A stretch of DNA of 64,000 bases, taken from NCBI GenBank assembly GCA_910575035.1, contig CAJTDL010000014.1, forward strand, positions 62,001 through 126,000. Direction: 5' to 3'. Both the position numbers and the translations under genes were made by a program. This document shows, piece after piece, positions 45,535 through 54,785 of the stretch (positions within the stretch are counted from its first letter, which is position 1; every line of letters begins with the position of its first letter). This DNA comes from Lachnospiraceae bacterium (GTDB lineage Bacteria; Bacillota; Clostridia; Lachnospirales; Lachnospiraceae). The notes below the pieces were generated by a model, which ran no database searches, was not told where the DNA came from, and saw only the letters and a list, made by a program, of their open reading frames with translations.

Positions 45535-46169
45535 TTGACTTCACCCCCCATAAATTCTTCCATAGTTACAGATGTTTCAGAAGATATTCCTTCCCTATTC
45601 AAAGCCACTCTCAAAGTACTCAATAGAATTTTCACATCACCCAAAAAGGTAATATGGTTCACATATTCTGTATCCATTTTAAATTTTTCTTCCCAAGATA
45701 CTGTATTTCTTCCATGTACTTGAGCATATCCTGAAAGTCCGGGACGAACATCGTGTCTTCTGTGCTGCTCTTCATTATATCGAAATATGTATTTTACCAA
45801 TAAGGGCCTAGGCCCAATCACACTCATATCACCCTTAATAATATTAAATGCTTCTGGCAGCTCGTCCAGGCTTGTTGCCCGAAGGATTTTCCCAAATTTT
45901 GTAAGCCTTATCTCATCTGGAAGAAGTTCTCCATTTCCATCCCGTGCATCCGTCATTGTTCGAAATTTGTACAGCTTGAATATTTTTTCATCCTTTCCCG
46001 GACGTTCCTGAACAAACAATATGGGGCTGCCTAATTTTATTTTCACAAGGATAGCAACGATTAAATACAACCACCAAAATACAAGAATAGCTGCTAGTCC
46101 ACACAGAAAATCAATAGGACGTTTAAAAAACCTTTCATATGGGCCATACGGCTTGTGCTTTTTCTCCAT
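45531..46169 (-). CDS. Initiating phosphoglycosyl transferase (PglC/WcaJ family)
   Basis: 212 residues of a monotopic type: RPIDFLCGLAAILVFWW is the re-entrant helix; KLYKFRTMTDARD is the Walker-like KFRTM site; RATSLDELPEAFNIIKGD contains the catalytic DE dyad; IGPRPLLVKYIF follows; and PGLSGYAQVHGRN is the conserved end. It transfers the first sugar phosphate to undecaprenyl phosphate. Its donor may be the UDP-sugar made by the CapD-like dehydratase. GGGAGA before the ATG. Confidence 0.92.
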   Translation of the reverse strand: MEKKHKPYGPYERFFKRPIDFLCGLAAILVFWWLYLIVAILVKIKLGSPILFVQERPGKDEKIFKLYKFRTMTDARDGNGELLPDEIRLTKFGKILRATSLDELPEAFNIIKGDMSVIGPRPLLVKYIFRYNEEQHRRHDVRPGLSGYAQVHGRNTVSWEEKFKMDTEYVNHITFLGDVKILLSTLRVALNREGISSETSVTMEEFMGGEVK

Positions 46170-46243
46170 AGAACTCTTCCATCTCCCTATTTCATCTTAT
46201 ATTCTTAGTATATTGAAATCTCCTCTCGTTTACCCCCATAATT

Positions 46244-47950
46244 TTATACCTTTGCTCCCTCTTTCCCAAGCACAACCTTACATTCGTTTTTCTCACAGGC
46301 AATCCCATATTTCAGGATAGCCTTCATTCCCTCTTCCCGCAGATATTCATCATACCCTTTCCCTTCTATCTGCTCTAAGGCTTCCTGGCATTTCGTTTCC
46401 AGCTTCCCTTTGCCTGCATATTTTAATTCTATGACTATCCCAATCCCTTCATCTTCTATCTCCACAAGAATATCGCTATACCCTTTTCCAGATTCCTTAT
46501 TGGATGAGATGATCCAATCTTCCTTATAACTGAGCAGGCCTAATAGGATTCCATGATAGAAGTTCTCCTTCAGGTCATTTCGAATGGCATTGTCCCGGAT
46601 GCTGATGGTTTTCTTTAAATATTGCTGGAACTTTTGCTCTACATCTTCTGCGTCACCATTCTGCAGGGCTGTGCAGAAGGCTTCTAGGGCTGCTCTGTCT
46701 TTTTTCACTTTTTCCTGGAAATACTCCATTATCTGGCTAATGAATATGTCCCGGACTTCCATATTGGGGATGGCAAGCTGGGATGTACCTGATTCTGTCT
46801 TTCCGTGCTGGGTCAGGTAGCCTGTGGCCAAAAGGACGCTCCATAGGTTCTCTATGGAATCGTATAACTCACGGTAGGTAAGCCCCTGGCGTATTTTCTT
46901 TTCTACAAGCTCTCCTGCGATAAGTTTTTCAAGCTCACGCTTGGCTGTGCCTGTGTCCGACATTTCCAAGAAGCGCCAGATAATGTCATTGCCGCTGGTA
47001 TTTATCCAGTAATTCTGCGGCTCTTTTCTGCCTTCTGCCAGGAATCCATCACAATAATTGATGACATCCCAAGGGCAGTATACATTGATATTGCCAAACT
47101 GGTAGCCATCGTACCATGCCTTCACAGTTTCATAACAGTGGGGGCATTTGTAATATGCCAAAAGTTCCCTCACTTCCTTGTCTGTAAATCCAAAGTACTC
47201 GCTAAACCGCGCATCCTGGATGGAAAACACTTTTAAGTTATTCAGTCCTGTAAAAACACTTTCCTTTGCAATGCGCAGGCAGCCTGTCATCACTGCCAAA
47301 TACAGGCTGTCATTTGTCTTAAGGACCTGCTCAAAGAGGTTTCGGATAAGAAGGAGCATCTGGCCATAATATCCATAATCATATGATTTTGCCAATGGCA
47401 CATCATATTCATCCAGCAGGACTATCACTTTCTGCCCATAGTATTTTTGAAGCAGTTCTGTCAGCCTGTGCAAACTATTGAATAAATCTGCATCATCCAT
47501 TTTCTCTGTTGACAGGGACGCCCAGGCTTCCCTGTCCTCTTTGCTGAGTTTTCTGCTGTCTAACCGCCTTTTCTGCCGCCTTACTTCTTCGTTGACCGTT
47601 TTTATAGCCAGCTTGCGGGCTGTCACATAGGAGTCCGCATGGATGTTTTTCAGGGATATGGATACAACCGGAAACTTGCCCATGTATTGCTTGCATAAAG
47701 CTTCCTTCCCAGCGACTTCCAGGCCTGCAAAAATTTCGGGGGCACATCCAATCTCAAAAAAAGCCCTTACCATGCTCATATTCAAGGTTTTCCCAAAACG
47801 CCGGGGGCGGGTGAAAAGGCTTACTTTGGCACCACTCTGAAGTAAATCACAGATGAATCCTGTTTTATCTACATAGTAGAAACCCTCTGTCCGAATTTCT
47901 TCAAAATTCTCTATGCCAATAGGGATTCTTTTTCCCATAGGATTCTCCAT
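46244..47950 (-). CDS. AAA-ATPase-like/DUF1703 PD-(D/E)XK protein, paralogue 2
   Basis: 568 residues from the ATG of MENPMGKRIPIGIENFEEI, with GGGAGG before it; the frame extends upstream through a 30-base repeat but without support. The N-terminal AAA-ATPase-like domain (PF09820 type) has LFTRPRRFGKTLNMSM and VIVLLDEYDVPLAK (Walker B). The C-terminal DUF1703 nuclease-fold part ends SNKESGKGYSDILVEIED and IVIELKYAGKG. Members are multi-copy in gut Firmicutes and Bacteroidetes; function unknown. It lies within the capsule locus beside a paralogue. Confidence 0.88.
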   Translation of the reverse strand: MENPMGKRIPIGIENFEEIRTEGFYYVDKTGFICDLLQSGAKVSLFTRPRRFGKTLNMSMVRAFFEIGCAPEIFAGLEVAGKEALCKQYMGKFPVVSISLKNIHADSYVTARKLAIKTVNEEVRRQKRRLDSRKLSKEDREAWASLSTEKMDDADLFNSLHRLTELLQKYYGQKVIVLLDEYDVPLAKSYDYGYYGQMLLLIRNLFEQVLKTNDSLYLAVMTGCLRIAKESVFTGLNNLKVFSIQDARFSEYFGFTDKEVRELLAYYKCPHCYETVKAWYDGYQFGNINVYCPWDVINYCDGFLAEGRKEPQNYWINTSGNDIIWRFLEMSDTGTAKRELEKLIAGELVEKKIRQGLTYRELYDSIENLWSVLLATGYLTQHGKTESGTSQLAIPNMEVRDIFISQIMEYFQEKVKKDRAALEAFCTALQNGDAEDVEQKFQQYLKKTISIRDNAIRNDLKENFYHGILLGLLSYKEDWIISSNKESGKGYSDILVEIEDEGIGIVIELKYAGKGKLETKCQEALEQIEGKGYDEYLREEGMKAILKYGIACEKNECKVVLGKEGAKV

Positions 47951-47960
47951 GGCGCCCTCC

Positions 47961-48043
47961 CTTCTGCTTTTGCTCCTATTTCTACTTCCTCTTCCGCTTT
48001 TGCTTCTGTTTCTGCTTCCTCTTCCGCTTTTGCTTCTGATATG
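47961..48043. repeat. 30-bp tandem repeat between the two DUF1703 genes
   Basis: Three units of 30 bases, starting at 47961, 47991 and 48021; the first is more degenerate. It is rich in purines on the coding strand. In one frame it would code for 10-residue repeats of RSKSGRGSRN, in another for repeats of EEEAETEAKA. Neither frame is joined to a gene by a convincing start. Confidence 0.75.
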
Positions 48044-48090
48044 CCTGCAAGATGATATCTGTCTGAAAGGCCGCGGCGGCATGCCCACTC

Positions 48091-49815
48091 CTAATTAAAT
48101 GCTTTTCCCAGCACAACCTTACATTTGTTTTTCTCGCAGGCAATCCCATATTTTAAGATGGTCTGCATTCCTTCCTCCTGCAGATAAGCATCATACTTTT
48201 TCTCTTCAATTTGCTTCAATGCCTCCCTGCATCTGGCTTCTAATGTGCCAGCGCCTGCATATTTCAGTTCTATGACTATCCCTATCCCTTCCTCTTCTAT
48301 CTCCACAAGGATATCGCTGTACCCTTTGCCAGATTCTTTATTGGATGAGATGATCCAACCTTCCTTATAACTAAGTAAGCCCAATAGGATTCCATGATAG
48401 AAGTTTTCCTTCAGGTCATTCCAAATGGCATTGTCCCGGATGCTGATGGTCTTTTTTAAATATTGTTGGAAACTTTGCTCCACTTCTGCTGCATCCCCAT
48501 TCTGAAATGCCCTGCAAAAGGCATCCAGGGATGCGCCGTCTTTTTGCGCTTTTTCCTGGAAGAATTCCATCACCTGGCTAATAAAAATATCAAGGATTTC
48601 TTTATTGGGAATCGCCAGTCGGAGCCTGCCCCCTTCTGGCTTTCCCCGCTGTGTCAGGTATCCTGTGGCAAAAAGGACGCTCCATAGGTTCTCAATGGAA
48701 CCATATAGTTCACGATAGGTGAGATCCTGACGGATTTTCTTCTCCACAGACTCCCCTGCAATCATTTTCTCAAGCTCACGCTTGGCTGTGCCTGCATCGG
48801 CCTTTTTCAGAAAATGCCGGATAATATCATTGCCACTGGTATGGAGCCAGTAGTCCTCTGGCTTTGCCCCTGGATCTGCACAAAGCTTTTTGCAGTGGCA
48901 GAGCACATCCCAGGGGCAGTAAATTTCTGTATTGCCGAAGCAATAGCCATTATACCACTCTTTTATATTTTTATAATGGGCAGAAAGGTTATAGTCTCCC
49001 AACAACTTGCATACTTCTATATCTGTAAACCCAAAGTATTGGCTAAACTCAATGTCTGTAACGGAATAGGTAATAATATTATTTAAGCCTGTGAAAATAC
49101 TCTCTTTGGATATCCGAAGGCATCCTGTCAGCACGGCAAGCTGCAGGCTGTCATTCGTCTTTAACGCCTGTGAGAATATGCCCCATATTAATGTAAGCAT
49201 ATGGTCAAAATAGCCTTGTTCATAGGCTTTGGCTAGGGGCACGTCATATTCATCAATCAGGATGACTGCCTTTTTATTATAATGCTTTTGAAGCAGGCTG
49301 GAAAGGGTCTGCAGGCTTTCGGATAATACGGCGTCAGACATTGGGAATATTTCCTTATTTTCCATATCCTCTGCGATTAATTGATGATATAGGCGTTTTT
49401 CCCGGCCTGTCAGCCTGCTGCTCTCCTGCAGGAACTGAAAACGGAGCGCCTCTTTTCCAATGACGGAAGCAAGGCTGGAACGGGATGCTGCAAAATCATT
49501 TCCTTCCACGCCTTTTAAACTTATGGATATGACGGGGAAGCTGCCCATATATTGTTCACATAATTCTGTTTCCTTTGCGATTTCTAATCCCTCAAAAAGC
49601 TCTGGCCTGCATCCGGTTTCGAAAAAAGCTTTCAGCATGCTTATGTTCAGGGTTTTCCCAAAACGCCGGGGGCGGGTGAATAAGCTCACTTTCCCTCCAT
49701 TTTGCAGTAAGCCGCGGATCATGGCTGTTTTGTCAATATAATAGTACCCTTCTGTCCGGATTTCCTGAAAGTCTTCGTTTCCAATTGGAAGCTTTTTGTT
49801 TTTGACAGGCTCCAT
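48091..49815 (-). CDS. AAA-ATPase-like/DUF1703 PD-(D/E)XK protein, paralogue 1
   Basis: 574 residues, about the same plan as paralogue 2: KLPIGNEDFQEIRTEGYYYI at the start, LFTRPRRFGKTLNISM as Walker A-like loop, VILIDEYDVPLAKAYEQ as Walker B, and a C-terminal nuclease-like core with GYSDILVEIEEEGIGIVIEL (D...ExK). Long runs of identity with its neighbour, especially in the C-terminal 200 residues, point to a tandem duplication followed by divergence of the middle. No phage or transfer genes surround it. Confidence 0.88.
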   Translation of the reverse strand: MEPVKNKKLPIGNEDFQEIRTEGYYYIDKTAMIRGLLQNGGKVSLFTRPRRFGKTLNISMLKAFFETGCRPELFEGLEIAKETELCEQYMGSFPVISISLKGVEGNDFAASRSSLASVIGKEALRFQFLQESSRLTGREKRLYHQLIAEDMENKEIFPMSDAVLSESLQTLSSLLQKHYNKKAVILIDEYDVPLAKAYEQGYFDHMLTLIWGIFSQALKTNDSLQLAVLTGCLRISKESIFTGLNNIITYSVTDIEFSQYFGFTDIEVCKLLGDYNLSAHYKNIKEWYNGYCFGNTEIYCPWDVLCHCKKLCADPGAKPEDYWLHTSGNDIIRHFLKKADAGTAKRELEKMIAGESVEKKIRQDLTYRELYGSIENLWSVLFATGYLTQRGKPEGGRLRLAIPNKEILDIFISQVMEFFQEKAQKDGASLDAFCRAFQNGDAAEVEQSFQQYLKKTISIRDNAIWNDLKENFYHGILLGLLSYKEGWIISSNKESGKGYSDILVEIEEEGIGIVIELKYAGAGTLEARCREALKQIEEKKYDAYLQEEGMQTILKYGIACEKNKCKVVLGKAFN

Positions 49816-49866
49816 GATCGCCTCCTTCCCTGCAAAAGCTGCTGCATAACAAGAAATTTACCAGCT

Positions 49867-52083
49867 TTACACTGCCTTCACCTGTACTTCTTTGGGATTT
49901 TCCGGCGCATTCTTGCAGATAACCCCATAGACTGAACTCCTCTGTGGATTATCTTGCGGCTCTGGCAGGTTTCCAGATATAGGAAGCTCCTCATATATTC
50001 TATTATCCTGGAATCTATCTTGGCTTCGCATTGTATTTTTTCCAGAGGTATGGATACTGCCATGCGCTGTGCCTATTTGAGATTTCTCCTGGCCTTGTGC
50101 TTCAACAGGGTGGTATGTAGGCACAATTTCTTCCACCAATTCACGGATATCACTGCGGTTCCCATAACAGGCTTCCATAAGCACACGGATTTGCTTCAGG
50201 AACAGGTTCGTGTCAAAGGCAATGGGGCGCCCTATGTAAATAAGGCTGTTTTTGGTGGTTTTCATGCCTTCCTCTGCCATCAGCTTCTCCTCATACAATT
50301 TTTCTCCGGGGCGGAGGCCTGTATAAGAAATCTGGATATCTATATCCGGCTTAAAGCCTGACAGTTTGATCAGATTACGTGCTAAGGTGTCAATCTTCAC
50401 CGGGTCGCCCATATCCAATACAAAGATTTCGCCGCCCTTGGCATAGGCGCCTGCCTGGAGCACCAGGGAAACTGCCTCTGGAATTGTCATAAAATAGCGG
50501 ATAATATCCGGATGGGTGACGGTGACAGGGCCGCCTTTGGCAATCTGCTTTTTAAATTTGGGGATGACAGAGCCGTTGCTGCCTAATACATTCCCAAAAC
50601 GGACCGCCACAAATTCGGTACAGGCATACTTGGACACTTTTGTGAAACGCTTCTTGTTATCCAGCTGCTCATCCTCTCCATGGATATTCAGCATGGTAAG
50701 CTCTTTTGCCCTGCCTTCCCGCACCATCTTATCGAAGGTCTGGATGATCATCTCACAGAGGCGCTTGCTGGCTCCCATAATATTTGTAGGGTTCACGGCC
50801 TTGTCTGTGGAGATCAGCACAAACCTCTGGCATCCGTTGGTCATGGCTGCATAGGCTGTCTTGTATGTGCCGATTGCGTTATTTTTAATGGACTCGCAGG
50901 GGCTGTCCTCCATCAGGGGGACATGCTTGTGGGCAGCTGCATGGTAAACCACATTTGGCCTATAATCTGCAAATACCTGGTTGATCTTACGGCTGTCACG
51001 CACAGAGCCAATCAATACCACCAGATTCAAGTTGGGATAAGTGTCCAACAGCTCCTGCTGGATCTCATAGGCATTGTTCTCATAAATATCGAAAATAATC
51101 AGCTGCTTGGGATTATGCCCTGCAATCTGCCTGCACAGCTCACTTCCAATAGATCCTCCGCCGCCGGTCACCAGGATTACTTTTCCGCTTAGGCTCTGGA
51201 AGATCTCATCCATATTTACCTTGATGGGATCCCTGCCCAGCAGATCCACCACATCCACATCCTTCATATCGCCTGTAGTGACTGTTTTGCTTTCCAGGCG
51301 GTAAATGTCAGGCAGGTTTTTCAGTTCACATTCTGTCTCTTTGCAAATATTCAAAATATCGCGGCGATCCTCTGACTTAAGGCTTGGGATGGCCATGAAA
51401 ATTTTATCAATCTGATATTTCTCCACATTAACAAGGATGTCGTCCCTGCCCCCTACAATCGGCACGCCATCCACAAAGCGCCCCCATTTGTTGGGATTGT
51501 CGTCAATAATACAGCATACCCGCTCATTGCGCCCTTCTTTTCTGTCCAGGTCGCGGAGAATCATGCGGCCGGCAGAGCCTGCGCCAATCAGCATAATGTA
51601 TTTTTGTTTCTGGACCCTGTTCCTCCTGCTCCGTTCCAGCAAAATGAAACGGTAAGAAAAACGCACTCCCAATATCAGCAAAAATTGAAGGATCGCGCCA
51701 AATGCATAATATGAAAGCGGCATGCGCTGGACAAAAATAGTGATACAGATATCGTGGAATACCGTGGTAAGGGCAGAGGAAACAATCACCCTTACAAGCT
51801 CGTCATAGCTGGCAAACCTCCACAAGCTCTTATAAAGCCGCAGATACCAAAATACCACAATGCAAAAAACAGAATAAACCGGCGCAAATTTCATCCAGGA
51901 ATGCAGATAATCATTTGGTATCATCGTAAACCGCCCGTCAAAGCGGAACAGGAGCGCGGCAAAATAAGCCAAATTTACAACCAGAAGATCATATAACATC
52001 AGATAACACGCAATCACATGCCAGTGCTGCAGGCGTACCTTCCCTGTTTTTATGTTTTTCCATACTGTACTCAACTTCTCCAT
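49867..52083 (-). CDS. capD: CapD/FlaA1-family nucleoside-diphosphate-sugar dehydratase (membrane)
   Basis: 738 residues. Four N-terminal membrane helices (about 22-140), a nucleotide-binding domain (IMLIGAGSAGRMILRDLD, 163-180), and an extended SDR domain with VTGGGGSIGSELC (305-317), AAAHKHVPLMEDSP and STDKAVNPTNIMGASKR. Family members are UDP-GlcNAc 4,6-dehydratases supplying the first sugar of the unit. A tail of about 85 residues, rich in Gln, Ser, Asn and Pro, follows the normal end and is not part of the family. Fourth gene after cpsB, cpsC and cpsD. Confidence 0.93.
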   Translation of the reverse strand: MEKLSTVWKNIKTGKVRLQHWHVIACYLMLYDLLVVNLAYFAALLFRFDGRFTMIPNDYLHSWMKFAPVYSVFCIVVFWYLRLYKSLWRFASYDELVRVIVSSALTTVFHDICITIFVQRMPLSYYAFGAILQFLLILGVRFSYRFILLERSRRNRVQKQKYIMLIGAGSAGRMILRDLDRKEGRNERVCCIIDDNPNKWGRFVDGVPIVGGRDDILVNVEKYQIDKIFMAIPSLKSEDRRDILNICKETECELKNLPDIYRLESKTVTTGDMKDVDVVDLLGRDPIKVNMDEIFQSLSGKVILVTGGGGSIGSELCRQIAGHNPKQLIIFDIYENNAYEIQQELLDTYPNLNLVVLIGSVRDSRKINQVFADYRPNVVYHAAAHKHVPLMEDSPCESIKNNAIGTYKTAYAAMTNGCQRFVLISTDKAVNPTNIMGASKRLCEMIIQTFDKMVREGRAKELTMLNIHGEDEQLDNKKRFTKVSKYACTEFVAVRFGNVLGSNGSVIPKFKKQIAKGGPVTVTHPDIIRYFMTIPEAVSLVLQAGAYAKGGEIFVLDMGDPVKIDTLARNLIKLSGFKPDIDIQISYTGLRPGEKLYEEKLMAEEGMKTTKNSLIYIGRPIAFDTNLFLKQIRVLMEACYGNRSDIRELVEEIVPTYHPVEAQGQEKSQIGTAHGSIHTSGKNTMRSQDRFQDNRIYEELPISGNLPEPQDNPQRSSVYGVICKNAPENPKEVQVKAV

Positions 52084-52094
52084 CTTTATCCCAC

Positions 52095-52265
52095 CATTTC
52101 CTTTTGCTAATTTACTCTCCCATAACTATTCTGCCTTCCAGACATTTCATTTTGCCAATCTAATTTACTTCCTAATAACTATTTTACTTCCCAACCGGTT
52201 CTATTTTATGAATCTAATTTACTGTATTACTATTCTGCTTTCCAGCTGGTTTCTTTTGTTAACCT
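52095..52265. repeat. Degenerate tandem repeat (about 51-52 bp) before capD
   Basis: On the coding strand three imperfect units share the words GGAAGGCAGAATAGTTAT and AGTAAATTAGATT at a spacing of about 51-52 bases. It fills the cpsD-capD gap and ends just before the capD ribosome site. It contains no gene and no clear terminator. Confidence 0.65.
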
Positions 52266-52351
52266 AAATTTGCCCTCTCTGGTACACCGCCCAACAGATA
52301 ATTGGCATTTCCGCTTGTCAATTTATTTGCGATGTACTGGCTGCCTGTTCC

Positions 52352-53080
52352 CTATTTATCCCGAGAACCATAGTATTTACTATAATATCCTTTGTAATAG
52401 CCTTTGTAGGATCTCTTGTAATAGCGGTTATAATAGCCGCCCTTATTAACCTTTACTTTATTCAGCACAACGCCTAGGATGCGGCAGTCTGCCACTTCCA
52501 GCTGCTTTTTTATTTCCTCAACAAATTTGTAGCTGCATTTATTGGCTTCTACCACCAGCACAGCGCCGTCGCATTTGGGGGCAATCACGGCTGTGTCAAT
52601 TACAGAGCCTAATGGCGGGGAATCGATTAATACCACGTCATAATGCTCCCTGCCATAGGCCAAAAGCTTGTCAAAGTATTTGTTGCCCAGTAATTCTGTT
52701 GGGTTTGGCGTTGTCCGCCCAGCAAATACCATATCCAGATTCTCTACATTTGTCTCACATATAATATCTTCCATCTTCGCCTGGCCGCTTAAATAGTGGG
52801 ACGTGCCTTTAATTGCCCCATCCCTGCTTTTGGCACGGTGTCTCCCAACTAAAACAGATTTGCGCAAGTCTGCATCTATAATCAGTACCTGTTTCTGGTC
52901 TTCTGCCATAGCCCTTCCCAACTCCATAACCGTACTGCTCTTTCCTTCGTCTGGCGTACAGCTGGTAAATAAAATCACATGGATGTCATCCCCGCAGAAG
53001 CTCAGGTTCGTACGCAGGGAATTGAAGGCCTCTTTTTTTCCGTATCCTAACTTTTCCAGTTTTTCTAATTCTACTCTCAT
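52352..53080 (-). CDS. cpsD: CpsD/Wzd-type bacterial tyrosine kinase
   Basis: 242 residues. BY-kinase Walker A TSCTPDEGKSSTVMELG (about 39-55), Walker A' VLIIDADLRKS, and Walker B VVLIDSPPLGS. The C-terminus is a tyrosine cluster YYNRYYKRSYKGYYKGYY, the autophosphorylation site. It works with CpsC as activator and CpsB as phosphatase to control chain length and polymer export. The start overlaps the CpsC stop by four bases (ATGA). Confidence 0.94.
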   Translation of the reverse strand: MRVELEKLEKLGYGKKEAFNSLRTNLSFCGDDIHVILFTSCTPDEGKSSTVMELGRAMAEDQKQVLIIDADLRKSVLVGRHRAKSRDGAIKGTSHYLSGQAKMEDIICETNVENLDMVFAGRTTPNPTELLGNKYFDKLLAYGREHYDVVLIDSPPLGSVIDTAVIAPKCDGAVLVVEANKCSYKFVEEIKKQLEVADCRILGVVLNKVKVNKGGYYNRYYKRSYKGYYKGYYSKYYGSRDK

Positions 53081-53829
53081 ACGTGGGAACTATCCTTTCT
53101 GATTCCGTGAATCTTCTTTTTCTTCTTCCTTTTCTTCTCGGTGTTGTCTGTGCCGCCTTCTTCTGGAATGGCTGCCAGCATATGAAGGTCAAGGTAACGC
53201 TCCACATCCTCGCCGTCCTTAATGGTGTCGTCCAATATGTGCTTGATAAGAAGAACCGCCATAATCAAAATCATGCCTAACGCTGCCCCGATAACCGCAT
53301 TTCTGGTATTATTGGGGCTGCTCTTATGCTTTGCCACGATTGCCTCTTCTGCAACCCTGGGCTCATCCACATTCATAATCTGGGAAATCTGCTGCCTGGC
53401 CACTGCTGAGAACTCATTGGCAATCTTCATGGCCATGGTAGGGTCTGGATAGGTTGCCTGGATCCAGATAATACGCGTGGCAGTTGGATTGTTAATGCTG
53501 ATGCAGGACAGCAGCGACTGGTAGGATATGTCCAAATTCAGGTTTTCTGCTACCTGCTCTGCCACAGGGCGGCTATTGATTAATTCGGAATAGTCATTAG
53601 CCAGGCTGCTGCCCATCTGCAGGTCGCTTAAGCTTATAACCGAATCTGAATTGGTCAGAATGTAAATCTTGGCAGTGGACGTGTACTTTGGCGTAATCAT
53701 ATAATAGCTGAACAGGCCTGCAGCTAGGCCGCCAACCACTGTGACTGCCAGTATCAACAGTATATTCCTTCTTACGATTATAAATATCTCTCTTAAATCT
53801 ATTTCGATTTCATCTTTTTGGGAATTCAT
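53077..53829 (-). CDS. cpsC: CpsC/Wzz-type chain-length determinant and kinase activator
   Basis: 250 residues. Wzz domain with two membrane helices (about 24-45 and 183-202): IDLREIFIIVRRNILLILAV at the start, YTSTAKIYILTNSDSVISLS as the extracytoplasmic part. The Lys-rich tail (KKRKKKKKIHGIR) is cytosolic and should contact CpsD. The length is slightly over the norm because of the basic tail. Confidence 0.93.
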   Translation of the reverse strand: MNSQKDEIEIDLREIFIIVRRNILLILAVTVVGGLAAGLFSYYMITPKYTSTAKIYILTNSDSVISLSDLQMGSSLANDYSELINSRPVAEQVAENLNLDISYQSLLSCISINNPTATRIIWIQATYPDPTMAMKIANEFSAVARQQISQIMNVDEPRVAEEAIVAKHKSSPNNTRNAVIGAALGMILIMAVLLIKHILDDTIKDGEDVERYLDLHMLAAIPEEGGTDNTEKKRKKKKKIHGIRKDSSHV

Positions 53830-53842
53830 AATGACCCTCTTT

Positions 53843-54577
53843 CTAAATGCATTTTTTCTTCAAAAATTGTTCCTGATTGCCGTAGATCAGGGTTTCCACA
53901 CACTCTTTAGGCAGTTTTTGATATAACCGCTTTACACAATCCTCCATAATTGGGGGACGCCCTGACAGATTGTGGCAATCGCTTCCCAAAAAGTGTATTT
54001 TCCTATTCTGAATTAATTTTCTAAGGCTGGCTGCCTGCCTGTCAAAGAAGCCTCCCATAAGGCTTTGGCAATTTACCTGCAGGTAACAGCCCATTTCAAC
54101 TATTTCGCTAATTCTTTCTTCATTCCCAAATAAAGCGTTTACCCGTTCCATATGGGCAACCACAGGATAGTATCCATAACCCACCAGTTCCCTTAGGCCC
54201 TGGCTGATCCGCCCATAGGATTCATTCGGGAAAAATTCCACTAACAGGTAAGCGCTGCCTCCCAAAGTTAAAATATGCCCTGCTTCAATTTCTGCTGGGA
54301 TCCCGCTTCGGTACAGTACCTCATTTCCAGGCAGTACATGGAAAGAGCTGTCGATCATTTGTGCCAGCTCATCGGCCCTGCGGCATAGCTCCCTGATATT
54401 TTCATTGTCTTGTTTTCGGTTTTCCTGATAATTATGGGGCGTTGCTACAATCCTGCGAACCCCCTGGCGGTATGCTGCCTGCAGCATGCCTTCTGTCATA
54501 TCCCAATTCTTAGAGCCATCGTCAATCCCTGGCAGGATATGGCTGTGCAGATCCAAATACCCTATATGTCCCATCAT
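53843..54577 (-). CDS. cpsB: CpsB/CapC-type tyrosine-protein phosphatase (PHP domain)
   Basis: 244 residues of the manganese-dependent PHP phosphatase family. HSH at 11-13, then DDGSKNWDMT and RRIVATPHNY, VEFFPNESYG and LGSDCHNLSGRPP give the metal ligands. It should dephosphorylate CpsD. First gene of the capsule operon after the promoter at 54.67-54.70 kb. Confidence 0.94.
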   Translation of the reverse strand: MMGHIGYLDLHSHILPGIDDGSKNWDMTEGMLQAAYRQGVRRIVATPHNYQENRKQDNENIRELCRRADELAQMIDSSFHVLPGNEVLYRSGIPAEIEAGHILTLGGSAYLLVEFFPNESYGRISQGLRELVGYGYYPVVAHMERVNALFGNEERISEIVEMGCYLQVNCQSLMGGFFDRQAASLRKLIQNRKIHFLGSDCHNLSGRPPIMEDCVKRLYQKLPKECVETLIYGNQEQFLKKKCI

Positions 54578-54672
54578 TCCTTCTATTCACTCTCTTCTGT
54601 CCATCCCTTTTTATATGCCTTAAGCTCAATCCCTTAACTGCTGCAGGGATTTGAGCCGCTGCAATCCTTCTG

Positions 54673-54701
54673 ATTATAACTCGTATTTTATGCTCTTGCA
54701 A
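54673..54701 (-). promoter_or_regulatory. Sigma-A-type promoter of the capsule operon
   Basis: Minus-strand TTGCAA, 17-base spacer, TATAAT, about 95 bases before the cpsB start. No other comparable promoter was seen before capD, so cpsB-cpsC-cpsD are expected to share it. Confidence 0.75.
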
Positions 54702-54785
54702 CCTCTAATCTCCAAAATTGTATACTTTCCTATACTTTCCTATGCTTCTGCTGCTGCTTATTTACTTATTTTTTCTTTTCTACAG

